Shown: positions 23,484-36,442 of the stretch, one piece after another | Layout of the letters: each line of letters opens with the position of its first letter | How positions within the stretch are numbered: the first letter of the stretch is position 1 | DNA from: Physcomitrium patens | Lineage: Eukaryota; Streptophyta; Bryopsida; Funariales; Funariaceae | Direction: 5' to 3' | DNA length: 64,000 bases | Assembly: GCF_000002425.4 (NCBI RefSeq) | Contig: NC_037261.1 | Span: forward strand, 5,418,098-5,482,097 | Translations under genes and position numbers: made by a program | The notes under the pieces: generated by a model | Told to the model about the DNA's origin: nothing | Seen by the model: the letters and a program-made list of their open reading frames with translations, nothing else | The model's database searches: none

Positions 23484-24682
23484 CCTAATAAATACTAGGT
23501 GGAGATCCGGCCTGCACTCGCAATCGATCCACAAACAGACACTTCCACGAGCAAAATCACGGAATTCAATAGACGGAGAAGGAGCTCTCATATGCGAAGC
23601 ACCGCGCTCTATTCTAGGGCTTGGCTCATTCGACTCGCATCAAAGGGCTGGCGACCTTCCATTGGTTGGATCCGTTCTGGTCCGGGTATATATGCCCATA
23701 TACCATGATGTCATGCCCCGGGTGTCTGGATTGACATCCTCTCTCGTCTCGAGGGTATCAATCAGTAATGGACGACAAAGACGGTGCTTCCTATTCCAGT
23801 GGAGTGAAGTTCTGGAACGTCCGCGCGGTCGTCGAAGGTTGCGTCACGCGCTTCCGGCGGGCACTTCACATACGTCACAGTCTCGTCAACTTCGGTTCCC
23901 AGGCCAATTGGATTTCATGAAATTATGGAGGAGGCCAGTGCGAAGTAGGAGCCAGAATTTTACGTGTAGTGAGCCTTGTTTTAAAGAGATTGGATCTAGG
24001 TGTAGTTCGCAATTTCGTGCTGGATTGAGAGAAGGGCACCGGAATAGCTTACGCTTAGCTGAATCAATGCTAATTACATGGTCCTAGGCAATTGTATTGT
24101 AGGTGGTCAGATGTTTGAAGGTTCTTTTAGCTTCTTTGCATTAGTGTCAAGCGTAGAGAGAGACGTGGAGGTTTTTGTTTCCGCATTTTGTCGCGGAGTT
24201 GTCGTTTTTAGTTTGAGCGCTGTGTGGTGAAGAAGTCGGAGTGGGTTGGCAGTTGTCGTAAGACGGATTGGATTCACTGTTCGATGCTGATGGTAAAAGA
24301 ACAGAGAGGCAACTCAATGTTCGGTTTCGAGCGATAAGGAAAGATATCAGTATGTGATTATGCGGAGTCTTCTTCTTCAATTCAATGACTGAAACCTCTT
24401 AAATTTTGACGAAGACAGGGTTCATATGCTGGCGATTAACAATTGTGACTGTGCCATGTGATATTCTATTGCACATGATACAGAGCTTCTAGGGCTTTGG
24501 AGAGAAGTGGTTATCCTGTTTTCTTTTCTGTTTTTTTTTTTTCTTCTTCTTTTTTAAATTTTAGCTTTTGGATTGAGTTTTTAGTGTTGGTTTTGGGACA
24601 ATTTACGCAGAAGCGTAGGAAGCGAAGGATCAATTAGATAGCTCTGTGATAGAGGATTTCTTGCATAGAAGTTGCTACAAGG
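23484..24682. promoter_or_regulatory. Shared promoter region between VHA-G and RBL14
   Basis: The two genes are head-to-head, with start codons 1.38 kb apart. The middle (about 23650-23900) is locally GC-rich. It holds TATATATGCCC near 23690, ATTGG (a CCAAT box on the minus strand) near 23660, and GCGTCACG and TACGTCAC near 23850-23880, which resemble bZIP sites. Which elements serve which gene is not shown by sequence alone. From about 24100 the DNA is likely RBL14 5' UTR or upstream region. Confidence 0.4.
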
Positions 24683-26171
24683 ATGCCGAGTCGGCGGCCA
24701 CGAATCCAGGGCAATGGCATGTTGTACATGCTAGCGATGCATGCTGCCTCGACTTTCATGCAATTGCCGAGGAAGCCTCCAGTAACGGCAGCGCTCATAG
24801 CTGTGCAGACCTTAATCCACTTACGGCCTGGAAAGCTTGATGATGCACTCCCCACGTTGTCTGAAGTATGCCTTAATCCATATTTTGTTATCAAGGTGAG
24901 TGAACTTGGTCCTATCCTCGTTATATTTTTGGGCTTCGTTGTAAACAAAATTTATGAGGAGCTGTCTTTTGTCATTTCTAATTTACTTTCTCATGTACTG
25001 GTGTTCAGGATTTCAAGCACACGGTTTGTAACTCATGTATTTTTCATCTTTTAACTCTGGCATTAAATACGTCAACAAATTGTTGCAGAGACTTTTCGAT
25101 ACGTTGTAGTCGTAGACATGATCACCATTTAGAGTGTAGAAGGGAGTCTAGTACTTCATATTTGGAGTATCACTTGGTTACAATGTTCGGGTCTTAGAGA
25201 GATTCAAAGCAGAGTAGGTTGTTAATCAATTAAGTCCATTTAATTTGCAATTAGGTTCTGATGGTTATTTTGGATGAATTTTCAATGATCGTTGTATGAA
25301 TGTTGTTATCTGAGTTCAGGACTGGGACTTGAAGCGGCTGTTTTTGTCCGCATTTTATCATGTCGACGAAACACATCTCGTCTACAACATGATCTCCCTA
25401 ATGTGGAAAGGCGTTCAATTGGAGGGTTCAATGGGAAGTCAAAAATTCGCAGGATTGTTGGCAGTACTACTTGGTCTCTCCTCTAGCCTTGTAGTAGCGT
25501 CTTCATCACTCCTCGCATTTTTAGCAGACTCTCCGACCTCATTTTATTCAGAATGTGCTGTGGGGTTCTCAGGTGTTTTATTTGCATTGAAGGTAGTTCT
25601 TAATTATAATTCTCCGAGCCACACCAACGTGTATGGAATCCTTGTGCCCTCCCGCTACGCTGCTTGGGTGGAGCTTCTAGTTATTCAGATGTTTGTTCCT
25701 GGAACTTCCTTTCTTGGACACCTATGCGGCATCTTGGCGGGTGTTATTTATATGAATACTCCTGAAGTCGTGTCTGGAGGCTTCAGCATGTGGGGCATTG
25801 TACCGAGCATTTTTGGAGCCTTGTCGTGGCCTATCAGGCGTCTCCACTGGTTATTGTGGGGATCCAGTGGTCGCACGTTTGGTCGAGGAACTGTTGGATT
25901 TAGAAGAGACACCAGTGCACCTTCAAGTTCTTTAAGAAACCGCGATCGAAATGAAGCCCTCGTGTGGCGTTGCCAGGCTTGCACTTTTGATAACAGAACA
26001 GCTGTGGGGGCTTGCGCCATGTGTGGTACACATCGAGTTGGGGAAGCTAGTCCGGAATTTGACGATTTAGCCCCATCAGCTCCGCTAATGCCCACTAGGA
26101 GGGACAGGTCTCTATCTCCAATGTCCAGAGAAGAGCTGAGACAGGCTCGCTTGTCTCGCTTCAACAGATAG
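24683..26171 (+). CDS. RBL14: Rhomboid-like protein 14 with RanBP2 zinc finger
   Basis: Rhomboid-family intramembrane serine protease fused to a C-terminal RanBP2-type zinc finger, the layout of plant RBL14. Exon 1 (24683-24895, 71 codons) ends at ATCAAG with donor GTGAGT. Exon 2 (25320-26171) follows acceptor TTCAG and continues in frame, giving 354 aa. The rhomboid core has HLVYNM in the second helix, catalytic Ser155 in GFSG and catalytic His205 in FLGHL, so the dyad is present. The zinc finger has W-x-C289-x2-C292-x10-C303-x2-C306 with the DN pair. Several hydrophobic helices lie between residues 85 and 215. The tail ends in MSREELRQARLSRF, similar to the Arabidopsis protein as I remember it. 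The membrane location and substrate are not known from this sequence. Confidence 0.93.
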
Positions 26172-26786
26172 CATCGTTAGTATCTTTCGATGCATAGGAG
26201 CTCAACTTATGCTTAGGCTGTATATTACTGCAGAGCTATTTCTCTTGCAAATTAATATTAAGGTATGCGATTCCTGAAGGTAGAGGGTCACGAAGTATAG
26301 AAGAAATGAGTTCTTTAGATTGGGGAGTGGCATCTTGTCATATTGAAATCTTCTCTCAAAAAACTTTTTCTTCTAACTTCTTTCCTCTTCGTTTATCAAC
26401 ATTCTGTACATATATCCATTTTGTGAGATTGATCCCTCTCCTTTGTAGTAGCACCTTCTTCTACTACAGCTAAAGGGCAAAGTTTTTATCTAAGATAGCA
26501 GTCTATTTATGATTTTCCATGGACATATGGCTTTGGCTTTAATGGTGGTAGATTAAGCATTTGATTGATGACCTCAAGTGGAATAACTTTCAACAGTGGA
26601 GATTTATTGCTTGAACAAGGTTTTTGTCAAAATACATTAGAGATGATTTTGTGTTGCTATTAGACTTTAGAGACTTGTTTTTGTGCTTTAATATGGAATA
26701 CAAAAATATATGTATTAATATGAAAAACATTCAAAATTACAGTTAGTATTGATCACAATCAAAAACATGTATTTAAAAGTATAAAG
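26172..26786. other. RBL14 3' UTR and intergenic
   Basis: The 3' UTR is probably the first few hundred bases. No other gene or clear repeat was recognised. Confidence 0.5.
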
Positions 26787-27034
26787 TTAATCAAGTTGCA
26801 GAAATTTGGTAGGAATAAGAGCTTTTATGCATGTGGCAAAAAAAGAGTTGCCTTTTGCAATATACGCTATACCTATTTCTAATGGTGGAGAGACATGAAG
26901 TGGTATTCCTAGCTAGTATCAAGATTTCTAGGATGTTTTTGAAAAGAAGAATATATAAATTCTTTAAGAACATTGATTCTATGATTGTTTAATTAATCTT
27001 CAAGAAGGAGCCATATCTTGAGTTTCCAAATGAG

Positions 27035-27420
27035 TTTTTGGCTCAAAATTTTCAAAAGTGTGAATTATTAGGTTAAGAAGCTATATACTAATTTTTATAG
27101 CATTTAAATTTTTAATTTGTGAGATATAAAGAAATTTTAATGTGAGTGTATATAAACAAGGATTTGAAGCCATTGTTAGGATTTTAAAAATATCTCAAGA
27201 TCCATAATAAATTTGCAGCTAAAATTTATTGTAGTAGTTGTTCAAGTTATATCAGCATTTTATATAAAAATTTAGTTTGTTTGAATGGTTTGATCGTGAG
27301 ATGTGAACTATTGAAGTTTGGAAAATTTTCACCTTAAAGATATATAAGGTTTTAGAATATTTTTATCATATTTAGGGTGATCTTTAGTACTTAGGGCTTA
27401 TATATTGATGTAATTGCCTC
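27035..27420 (+). mobile_element. Decayed fragment of family D inside A5
   Basis: Matches the reverse complement of the left part of insert D (about 11914-12290). Shared blocks are TTTTGGCTCAAAATTT, TTGAGATATAA (GTGAGATATAA here) and a run around GGTT-GATC-TGA. It shows that D is a repeated family. Confidence 0.55.
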
Positions 27421-27904
27421 TATAGGAATAATTTTATATGTAAACTTGGTATTTTTCTATCTTAAGATTTGATTGAGAAATTAATAACAACCAAAAGTCC
27501 ATCACTTTTTTAAGGCAAATTCTCTCTATCTCAACAACATATCTCTTTTTAAGCCATATAAAACAATGAATATTTCAAGAAGAAGAGAAATGCATCCTCC
27601 TCCTATAGAAGTGGATAATAATTAAGAATTTGATGTAGAAGAAGTTTTAGATTCAAGGTGATGCCAAAATAGATTTAAATATTTTGATCATTGGTATTGA
27701 TATAATATTAATAAACATATATAGAAGTCAACAAAGAATCTTACAAATATAGCAAAGATAATTAAAGCTTTTCATCAACAACTCCTATCAAAACCAAGAT
27801 GAAGAATAGCAAATCTTTGCTATAAAAGAAACAAGATTTAGAGAAGATAGCATTCTACCTTCTACTTTTATTTGTAACTTTTGTGTATTTGTAATGCTAA
27901 GAAG

Positions 27905-28326
27905 ATGGAGAATCAACAACCATTAGATTCAACTTAAAAGCTACTAGTTGTTGACTTATTAGATAAGACATTGCAATTATCACAACTTTCAAGATGACAT
28001 AATCAAAATAAAGATCCTCAAAAATGACATGTCTTTCTTTAAATAGATAGTAAAGTACAATGTATTTGGTATTATGACCTTGGAAGAGATTATCAATGTT
28101 TGGTGATTTTATTAGAAGTGGAAAAAATTCTTGATGGTGTTTCAAATATTTTATTTGAAGAAAATAATAAAGGATAAAAAATGATCAAATAACAAGGTAG
28201 TTTACATGCCTTAGTATACAACATTATCAATGGTTGAAAGGACCTATCACCCATCTTTGAAGAAAACAAAGATCAGAGTATGTGGCAAACACAATTCACT
28301 ACATCTTAGATTTTTTCAACATATGA
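27905..28326 (+). pseudogene. A5 third ORF, degraded
   Basis: 422 nt from ATG to the terminal TGA, one base short of the 423 nt in A3. Stops interrupt it, but segments such as GDILLEVE-like and SEYVANTIHYILDFFNI remain recognisable. Confidence 0.65.
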
Positions 28327-28365
28327 TGACTACTCTCAGTAGAAATCATCCCTAAAAAATAAGAT

Positions 28366-28398
28366 AATATCATGGATATATATATATATATATATGAT

Positions 28399-28438
<40 letters not shown>

Positions 28439-28447
28439 TAATATTTA

Positions 28448-28484
<37 letters not shown>

Positions 28485-29114
28485 TGGATATATATATATA
28501 TATATATATATCATGGATATATATATATATATATATATATATCATGGATATATATATATTCTAATATTTATTTTTATGATTAAATAGAAGTAAGTAAAAA
28601 TAAATTTATTTTATAATATTTTTTTAGAAAAGCTTTCTAAAAACTTCATAAATATTTTTTTGATTTTATATGTATTTATAGTTGATTGATAGGCTTAAAA
28701 CTTGATCAACAAGTTAACCGCATATTGACAGCTTGAGGAACAAGTTAATTATGTGGCCTACATTCAAAAAAATTGCCTTGCAAATTAAAATATATGTCTA
28801 GCAAAGTCAACATGTTTTAGAGATCTTATAAGATATTGCTACATAGCTTCTAATTAAGACAATATATGGAGATAAGAATGAAGCATTTTTTACTCTTGTC
28901 AATGCCTTTCTAATCCTCAGTCTCGTTTTTAGACTTTATAGTCTTTTTATAATAGCTATTTATAGTCTTTTTATAATAGTTTTTAGACTTTATAGTCTTT
29001 TTACAATAGCTATTCCAATTTAATACTATATCATCTTTGAGTGATTTTTTAGATCTTTCGATTGACATAAGAGTGTATTGAAGATTTCTTTCTTTGAGAT
29101 TCATGTCCTTGATA
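28366..29114 (+). mobile_element. A5 3' LTR with expanded TA microsatellite
   Basis: Family A LTR starting TATCATGGA. The TA-rich stretch after the start has grown to about 200 bp (28376-28560) of TA runs split by ATCATGG units, then normal LTR sequence resumes (AGAAGTAAGTAAAA). Confidence 0.7.
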
Positions 29115-29240
29115 CAAAGCTACATATAAGAATAAAGGTGTAATTAAAGCAAGCTTAAAAATAAAATAAAATAAAATAAAAGAGATTTCTATTGCAAAGA
29201 ATAGTTACAATTCAATGCAGTCAATAAGATATGATTATTT

Positions 29241-29711
29241 TGTCATAATATTTGTTATAGATACACTATATAAGAGACTAAATAAGAAGTTGAACAGAAA
29301 AGTTTCAATAAAAAAAATAAAAAAAATTTTATTAAATCTAATGAGTACAAGATCAATATCAAGAGAGGTGAGTTAGAGCTCTAAGAGATGAGTTATTAAG
29401 ATTGAGAATATCTTCAACCTTGATTCAAATATATATTAGGTATTAAGAAGCATTTTAAAAAAATTCTATATTTCTTGAAGATGAAGCAACATTAAGAAGC
29501 TCTTTTAGAAGTTTCCATGTTGCTTGAAGATACAACAATCTAAAGAAACTTCTTAAGAAACTTTTTTAATCTTTTTAGAAATTTTTAGAACTTATTAGAA
29601 TATTCTAAGAATTTTTAAAAATCTCTTAAAAATCTTCTAAGTATCTTTTAAAATCTTTTAGAAACTAATAGAATATTCTTAAAATCTTCTTATTAAATAT
29701 CTATAATATTA
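29241..29711 (-). mobile_element. Element C 3' LTR
   Basis: A 471-bp direct repeat of 35849-36442, beside an A/G-rich tract (GTTAAAAGAAGAAG on the minus strand) that fits a polypurine tract. It is shorter than its partner because it has fewer internal repeat units. Confidence 0.65.
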
Positions 29712-30636
29712 CTTCTTCTTTTAACTTCGAGTCCAACAAGGAGCATTAATTTTGTATCTACTTTCTTTATTATATACAACATCTTAGTAATAACTTCTTA
29801 GAAAAGTCATTCTAAAATAGGTTTAGATTTTTGAAGATAGCATTGATGAAACTTTTGTATCTTTTGTGACACAATAATTAGGTTTTTTGCTCATTCTCAC
29901 ATATACTTATTGATATTATAGCTACGCCAATGAATAAAATATTCCAACTTACTTCTTTTTCATCAAGAATGAAGGATATTTTTCACCTCATATTTCACAT
30001 GATTATCTATTTCAATGCAGAGTAATGATGGTTTTTTTTCTTTCTATAATAGTTGATTGTGAATAAGCTTTTAAGAGAGAAATATGAAAGACTTGATGTA
30101 CCTTCATGGATGTATGTAGTTCCAATCAATAAGCTACTAGATTGATTTGCTTTTAAATACAAAATGGTCCAATCTTTAGTAGTCTAACTTATTATAAGGC
30201 TGATTGGTCTTGATATTTTTTTGAAGAAGCCATACTTTATCTCCAACTTAAAAAATAAGGAATTCTTTCTTAAATTCATATAAAGATGTTTTATAAGAAT
30301 CTTGAGCTACTTGTAAATAAAGCTTCAAAGTTGTTTGGAGTTGTGACAATTATTTTGCAAGATCTTTAGCTATTGGATTTTTATCCTTTAATGTATTTAA
30401 AAAATCAATCTTTAGATTGTAACAATAATTGGAATAAAATTATATTGTTGAGGTAAAGCATGAAGAATATTATTATAAGTAAAATTTTCTAAAGATAAAT
30501 AGGAAATCCAATCATCTTTTTAATAATTGATGGTACATTACAAATACTACTCCTAAACATGATTAATTTTTTTTCTTTTACCATTTTTTTGAAGATGGAA
30601 GATAGAACAAAGTATAATATCTACCTTTAATATCTC

Positions 30637-30669
<33 letters not shown>

Positions 30670-33599
30670 TAAATTAAGGTCCTCAATCAAAAATGATGTC
30701 ATTTGGTAGGTAATGATATTGATATATATTATCAAAAAAGAGCCTTAGTATTTTTTTTCTAAAAATTATCTTACTGCAAAAGAAAAAATATACCATCTTT
30801 GTAAGTCAATCCACAATAATATAGAAAACATAAAATTTAGCTAATGGTAGTAGATTAGTGATGAAATCCATTACTATTGAAAACCATTGTTACTTTAAGA
30901 TTGATAGTGGCTATAAAAGTTCATAAGGATAATATTATGAATTCTTGAAATTTAAATAGATGTCATATAAAAAAAAATATCCTTCATAAACTTTCACATT
31001 TGAGGCCACAAAAAATCTCAAGAAATAAGCTTCAATGTTTTGTTAAATTTAAAATATTGTATAATTAAAAAAATCATGACGAGATTAAAAAACACAAAGT
31101 TGCATTGGTTCTTCTAGAATATATAAACAATCTTCAAAATATAAAATATCTTCCACAAACTTGAACTTGTCATTATTAGGGCGTTGCTTGATATTATAAA
31201 CTAATAGGTTTCTATTTGACGCTATACAATTTTTTTCAAAAAAACTTTAATTAACAGATATAATCATAGAGATAGCACAAAAAAAAAATTATTCTAGCAT
31301 CAAGAAAGTAGTATATTACAGATTAAATGCTAGTTTTCCAACCTTTGGAGCAAGGTATGATCTCTTTGATATATCATCTAATAGTTCTTGTTGCTTTTTT
31401 GATTGATATGTAATTATAAAATAAATAAAAAATAATCATATATTTTAATGAGCTTGGTGGTAATTCAAAATCTAAGTTGATATGAAACACTCCAAATTTT
31501 TTTGACCTATATATATATATATATATATATATAAGATAAAAATTACTTTTCAATTAATGATGCTATTTTTAAAATAAATCTACAATCACAAAAAATTCTT
31601 TATCATAAATCTTATAATTGATCTTTGTAGTTGAAAATTATTTAGAATAAAATGCAATTAAATAGAGCTTTCTATCTTTTTCTATCTGTGATATTATTGC
31701 TTTTAATGCAAAGTCAAAAATATCATTTTTTAAATAGAATGCCTTTATAAAATCTAGATATAATAAGATTAGAATTATAATAAAAGCTACCTTTAAATGT
31801 TGAAAAGTCTTTTGTGCTTGAAGTCCCTATTTCAATTTATTTTTGGATATTAATCAAATAAAAAGAGCAACAACTTGAGAATAATTCTTGATAAATATTC
31901 AATAGAAATTAGAAAATTTAAAGAAATATTATACATCCTATACTGGCTTTAGAGTTGCTTACTTTGCTATAGCTTGAATTTTCTTTGGTTCCATTAATAG
32001 GCCTTTATTGAATATAATATATCTAAAAAATTCTACTTTTAGTTGATAGAATATACATTTCTTCAATTTGATATATAATCTTGTATCTTATAACTTTTGC
32101 AAGACTAATCTGACATATTCTTTAGATTCATCATAATTCTTGGAATAAATTAAGATATCATTAAGATAATAGACAATAAACTTATCCAAGAATTTTCAAA
32201 AACTATCATACATCAAATGTTAGAATATAGTTAGAGCATTTGTCAATCCAAAAGATATGATATTACATTCAAAAGGTCCATACCTTGTCTAAAACATTAT
32301 CTTCTATTTATTTCTTTTTTTAATTCATACCAAATTATATGCTCCATAAAGATCTATTTTAGTATAGATCTTAGCTTAACTAAATTGCTCCTAAAGTCTT
32401 GATATCAATAATAATAGATAATAATTTTTTACCATTATTTTATTGACTCTATAATAATCAACATATATTTATAAAGCTTCTTCTTTTTTCTTTACAAAAA
32501 ATATTGATATACTTGCTAGAAATTTGGAATACCAAATATTCCAAATTTGATAAAAAAAAATTATAAGATTTTTATTGATATAATCTTTTAATGCCATAAG
32601 CTCGTTTTGTGATAGGTTGTCAATTAGGCCAAATGGTGGTTGAATCCTTTTTTGAAGAACAATCGCACAATCATACAATTGATGCTTAAATAATATGTCC
32701 TCATTTTTTTTTTGAAGATATCTTAAAAAATTTTATATTGCTGTGAGATAGCTATCAGCAAGCTTACTTCTTCACAAGTTGAAGTTGCATAAATAACAAA
32801 TAGCATTTCTTTCTTAGCCATCTTCATAAAAATCCTTCCTTCCAAAAATAAAGGCTTTGTTGATGATAACTTCTTGATAGGTTTTTCTTGAAAGAATTCT
32901 ATAGGAAATCAAATCTTATGAAATCTCTAATCTATAAAAAGATTATATTTTTCTAACTACAAAAGTCTTAGAATGATAGGAGTTGATAAGATTATAATAA
33001 TATTAAATATTATTTTACTATTATGGCCTTTAGATAATATTTTTAGTGGTATGGTCTTATGAATAATATTTTTTTAAAGATAAATGTCAACCATCTATTA
33101 CTTCTACATGTACAAGCTTTGAGTTCAATACAAAAGAAATTTTATGAAGTTTGAAAAACTCTTCATCTAAAAAAGAAGTAGATGCTTTTGAATCTAATAT
33201 GGCATTTGTTTGAAGTTTTTGTAGGCTAAGAAATAAAGGTATAATAAAATAATAAGCAAGTTGGGTAGAAAGAGAGAGAAAATTTGATAAATTTGAGGTA
33301 TTGAAATATCCAGCTCCATGGTTTTCATTCTAATTAAGATTCTTTGTTTTCCTAAACAATTGCATTTTTAGTCTTGATTGTATGTTGTTTCTTCAAAAAA
33401 ATCCACATTTATGACCTTCTTTACTATAATATAAACATAGGTCTTGTTGAAACCAACATTCTTTTTCTTTTGTTGTAAGAAATTTAAACTGTACCACATC
33501 AGTTTACATATCTTCAACTCCAAAGTATAGAAGTAATGTATTTATTGAAGCAATAGATTACAAATTTCCAATACATTACTTTGTCAAAATCCACAAGCA

Positions 33600-34960
33600 T
33601 TGTCATATTGTAATACGACTATATGATAAAAATATAAAAAAATATATATATTTCTAATTAATATTCAACTATCTTGATTCAATAAAAACTTAAGACAATT
33701 AAGAAAGGCTTTATGGCAATTTTTTATATTATTTACTTGCTTTAATAGCTGATAGATAAAAATTAATTATTAATTCTTTTTAGGCTATAAATATTTTTTA
33801 TTATCTTAAAAAGGCTATAAATTAATAAAAATAAGATAGATAAGATAAATAATTAATATAGTTGATATTAAGATAAAGGTGAAGATAGGATCATGCTTAA
33901 AAGTTCCTAAAATAAATTGGATTGCTACCCAGAAAATAACCATTTGTGGATCAAGATTGAAATCAAACCTCTAACCACTAAAATGGCTATAGAGAGCAAA
34001 GTAAGAGAAATTACAAAGATCAATAAAGAAGATTAGAGAACTAGCAGCAAGCTTATTTCAAAGGCCTCAAGTTTATTTTTTTAGATTTTAAAAAGACTTT
34101 GTATTTGTTATTTAAAATCAATTTTTGTATTGATAATGTGGGATTTATACAATAAAATTAGGAATAGTACTTTTGGCTGATTTATGGAATTGATACAACA
34201 TCTATGGTTCAAAAAAATTTAATATATATTTGTTTGGATTTCTTACATGTATAAAAAAAAATTATTATTTTAGTAGTGCAGTTTGGAGATATTCAATCAT
34301 TAGTACGAGGTATTAGAACTTGATAATTTAGTGTTGATTAAGATCTTTACAGTATCTAAAGATCTATTAATTGAAGCAAAGTAAAATTTGATATGGTATT
34401 AGAAGGCTGAAAGGTCATGTTGCATACTAATTTTGAATAAAAGTTATTAATTGGAGAAAGAGAAATTGCCATTCAAAACTTTTCATCAACTTTCAAGGTG
34501 GCAATTGAAGAATATTAGTGTGGATTTATGGCGTTTTTTTACAATTTATAATTTAAATTAATTTGAAACTTCTTGAGCATATAAAAGACTTACAATGGTA
34601 TAAGAAGAAAAAAAATTGTATTAATTATACAGTTAGATCAAGAATTAAAACTTATTGAAACTTGCTACCTAGAATTAGGATTTAGAAAGAAAATTGAAAG
34701 TTACAATGAAATAAAAGTAACAAAGAAATTTGGATTTGTGCTTACTTGAAGTTAATGAGAAGAGTATTTTTGAGTACTTTGTATTAATTTTAAGCCTTTG
34801 GCATTGAAATTTTAATTACTTTGTATATATATTGTTAAAATCTATTAGGATTTCTTGAATATATGAAAAATACAACTTTATCTTCTATAGCTAAGTACTT
34901 GGTGCATTCTTAAGCAAAAAAATATATAATATGATAGCATTGATCTTGACAACATTAAAA
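33600..34960. other. Unidentified insert in element C gag
   Basis: About 1.36 kb separates two gag parts of element C and matches no gypsy domain I know. A stretch near 33930-34000 (GGATCAAGATTGAAATCAAACC) resembles 63150-63180 (GAATTAAGATTGAAACCAAACC), so it may belong to a further repeated family. Ends are not defined. Confidence 0.4.
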
Positions 34961-35848
34961 TAATCAATTACTATACTTCATGGCTTAATTGATAGCTTCA
35001 TTAAGTGTTTGAGGATCATATAATGATGATAATAGGTCTTTTACATCATCTCTTAGTTTCCAATCAATTTGGCTCACAAAAGCTTCTTCATTTCAATTGA
35101 TGTCATAAGTCAATTGCCTAAAATCAAATACATAACCTAATATAAAGCATGATCTTTGATGCAATGAGCAAATCTTTATTTTCACTCATCAAGTCTTATC
35201 ATGTTTTTCAAATGCCTCTACATGTGCTTATAAAAAAGTTTCAAAGTTGCTCAAGATTAGACATGTCTTCTCAAATAAAGAAACAAATCAAGATAAAGCT
35301 TGTCATATGATATAGGTTCCAACTAAATCAACTTGTGACTCTTTTATTGCATAGTGCTCAAGTTGTAGAAAAGTTATCAATCAAATTTGATTAACAAACC
35401 TTCAAAACTTTAGGCATGTGCAATCAAACTTTTCTAGAAGAATAATTTTAGGCTCTTTATATTATCGAATAGATAAATTTTCTTATTGAAGTATAATTGC
35501 CACTGCTTGGTTGAATGTAGAACCTTAAGCAAGTCATTGCATCACAAGTTGACATGCTCTAAGTCTTGTATCACCAAAAAAACTTGAAAAAATCCTTCAA
35601 TTTCAATAGTTCTATGAATTAAAGAATTTAGTGTGTTTATAATGACATCAAACTTAGATTCATGAAACTCAACCATGCTAGCATCTTTACCTCTAACTAT
35701 CTTAAAAAAAAAATGGAATTTCTAAAACAATACTAATTTAAAGGAAGGTACTTCACAACTTCTAAAGTATTTAGGTGCCTTCAAGAAGAAGAGTAATCTA
35801 CTCTTTATTAAGAAAAATCAAGCTCTAATATTAATAAGAAGAGAGTCT

Positions 35849-36442
35849 TGACAAATTACCATGAATATACTATATAAGAGACCAAATAAGAAATTGAACA
35901 AAAGAGTTTCAATATAAAAAAAAATAATAATAATAAAAATAAAAAAACTAATAAGAACTTGATTAAATGTGATGAATATTAAATCAATACTAAGAATAGT
36001 GAATGAAAGCTCTAAGAAATATGTTTTGAAGATTGAGGATATCCTCAACCTCAGCTCTAATATATACTAGGTATTAAGAAGTTTTTTAAGAAGTGTCTAT
36101 ATTGCTTGAAGATGAAACAACCTTAAAAAGCTTCATAAGAAGTTTTAATATTGCTTGAAGAAGAAGCAATCTTAAGAAGTTTCTATATTGCTTAAAGATG
36201 AAGTAATCCTAGGAAGCTTCTCAAGAAATTTCCATATTGCTTAAAGATAAAGCAATCTTAGTAAGATTCTTAAGCAACTTTTTTAATCTTTTTAAAAAAA
36301 TTTAGAATTTATTAGAATATTTTAAGAATCTTTTAAAAACTTATATAAATCTTTTATAAATCTTTTGAAATCTTTTAGAACTTAATAAGATATTTTAAGA
36401 ACATTCTTAAAATCTTCTTATTAGATATCCAAAACAATATCA
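35849..36442 (-). mobile_element. Element C 5' LTR with tandem units
   Basis: A 594-bp LTR, probably bounded by TGATATTGTTTTGG on the minus strand. It contains four or five diverged units of roughly 40 bp based on AAGAAGTTTCTATATTGCTT and GAAGATGAAGCAA (about 36070-36275). Confidence 0.6.

Larger units (their letters stand above)
26787..29114 (+). mobile_element. Copy A5: decayed, internally deleted family A element
   Basis: Three separated family A pieces in order: the protease-RT linker (26787-27034, recognisable as ISNGGET and the FQDVFEKKN region), the end of pol with chromodomain (about 27490-27800), the third ORF (27905-28326) and a 3' LTR (about 28366-29114) ending TGTCCTTGATA. Between the first two lies a family D fragment. 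Many stops are present. RT, RNase H and most of integrase are missing. Confidence 0.75.
29241..36442 (-). mobile_element. Element C: decayed chromovirus related to A, with different LTRs
   Basis: Minus-strand relic. Left LTR 29241-29711 and right LTR 35849-36442 share ACTATATAAGAGACTAAATAAG and an AATATCTTCAACCT-type region, but not the family A LTR sequence. Inside, in minus order: leader with AATATTAGAGCTTGA like A, gag (about 34960-35700), an insert (33600-34960), zinc-knuckle region (33350-33560), protease and linker (about 32600-33230; QPPFGLIDNLSQNEL is readable), RT (about 31930-32480), RNase H and integrase (about 30300-31900) and chromodomain region (about 29900-30010). No third ORF is seen. 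All frames are broken. Confidence 0.7.

Noticed and set aside
23499-24087. Plus-strand ORFs of 69 and 141 codons in the spacer
   Set aside because: They lie in the promoter and 5' UTR region and show no conserved motif. GC-rich DNA makes such ORFs by chance.
28372-28587. 71-codon ORF of IYIYIY type
   Set aside because: A direct translation of the TA microsatellite in the A5 LTR.
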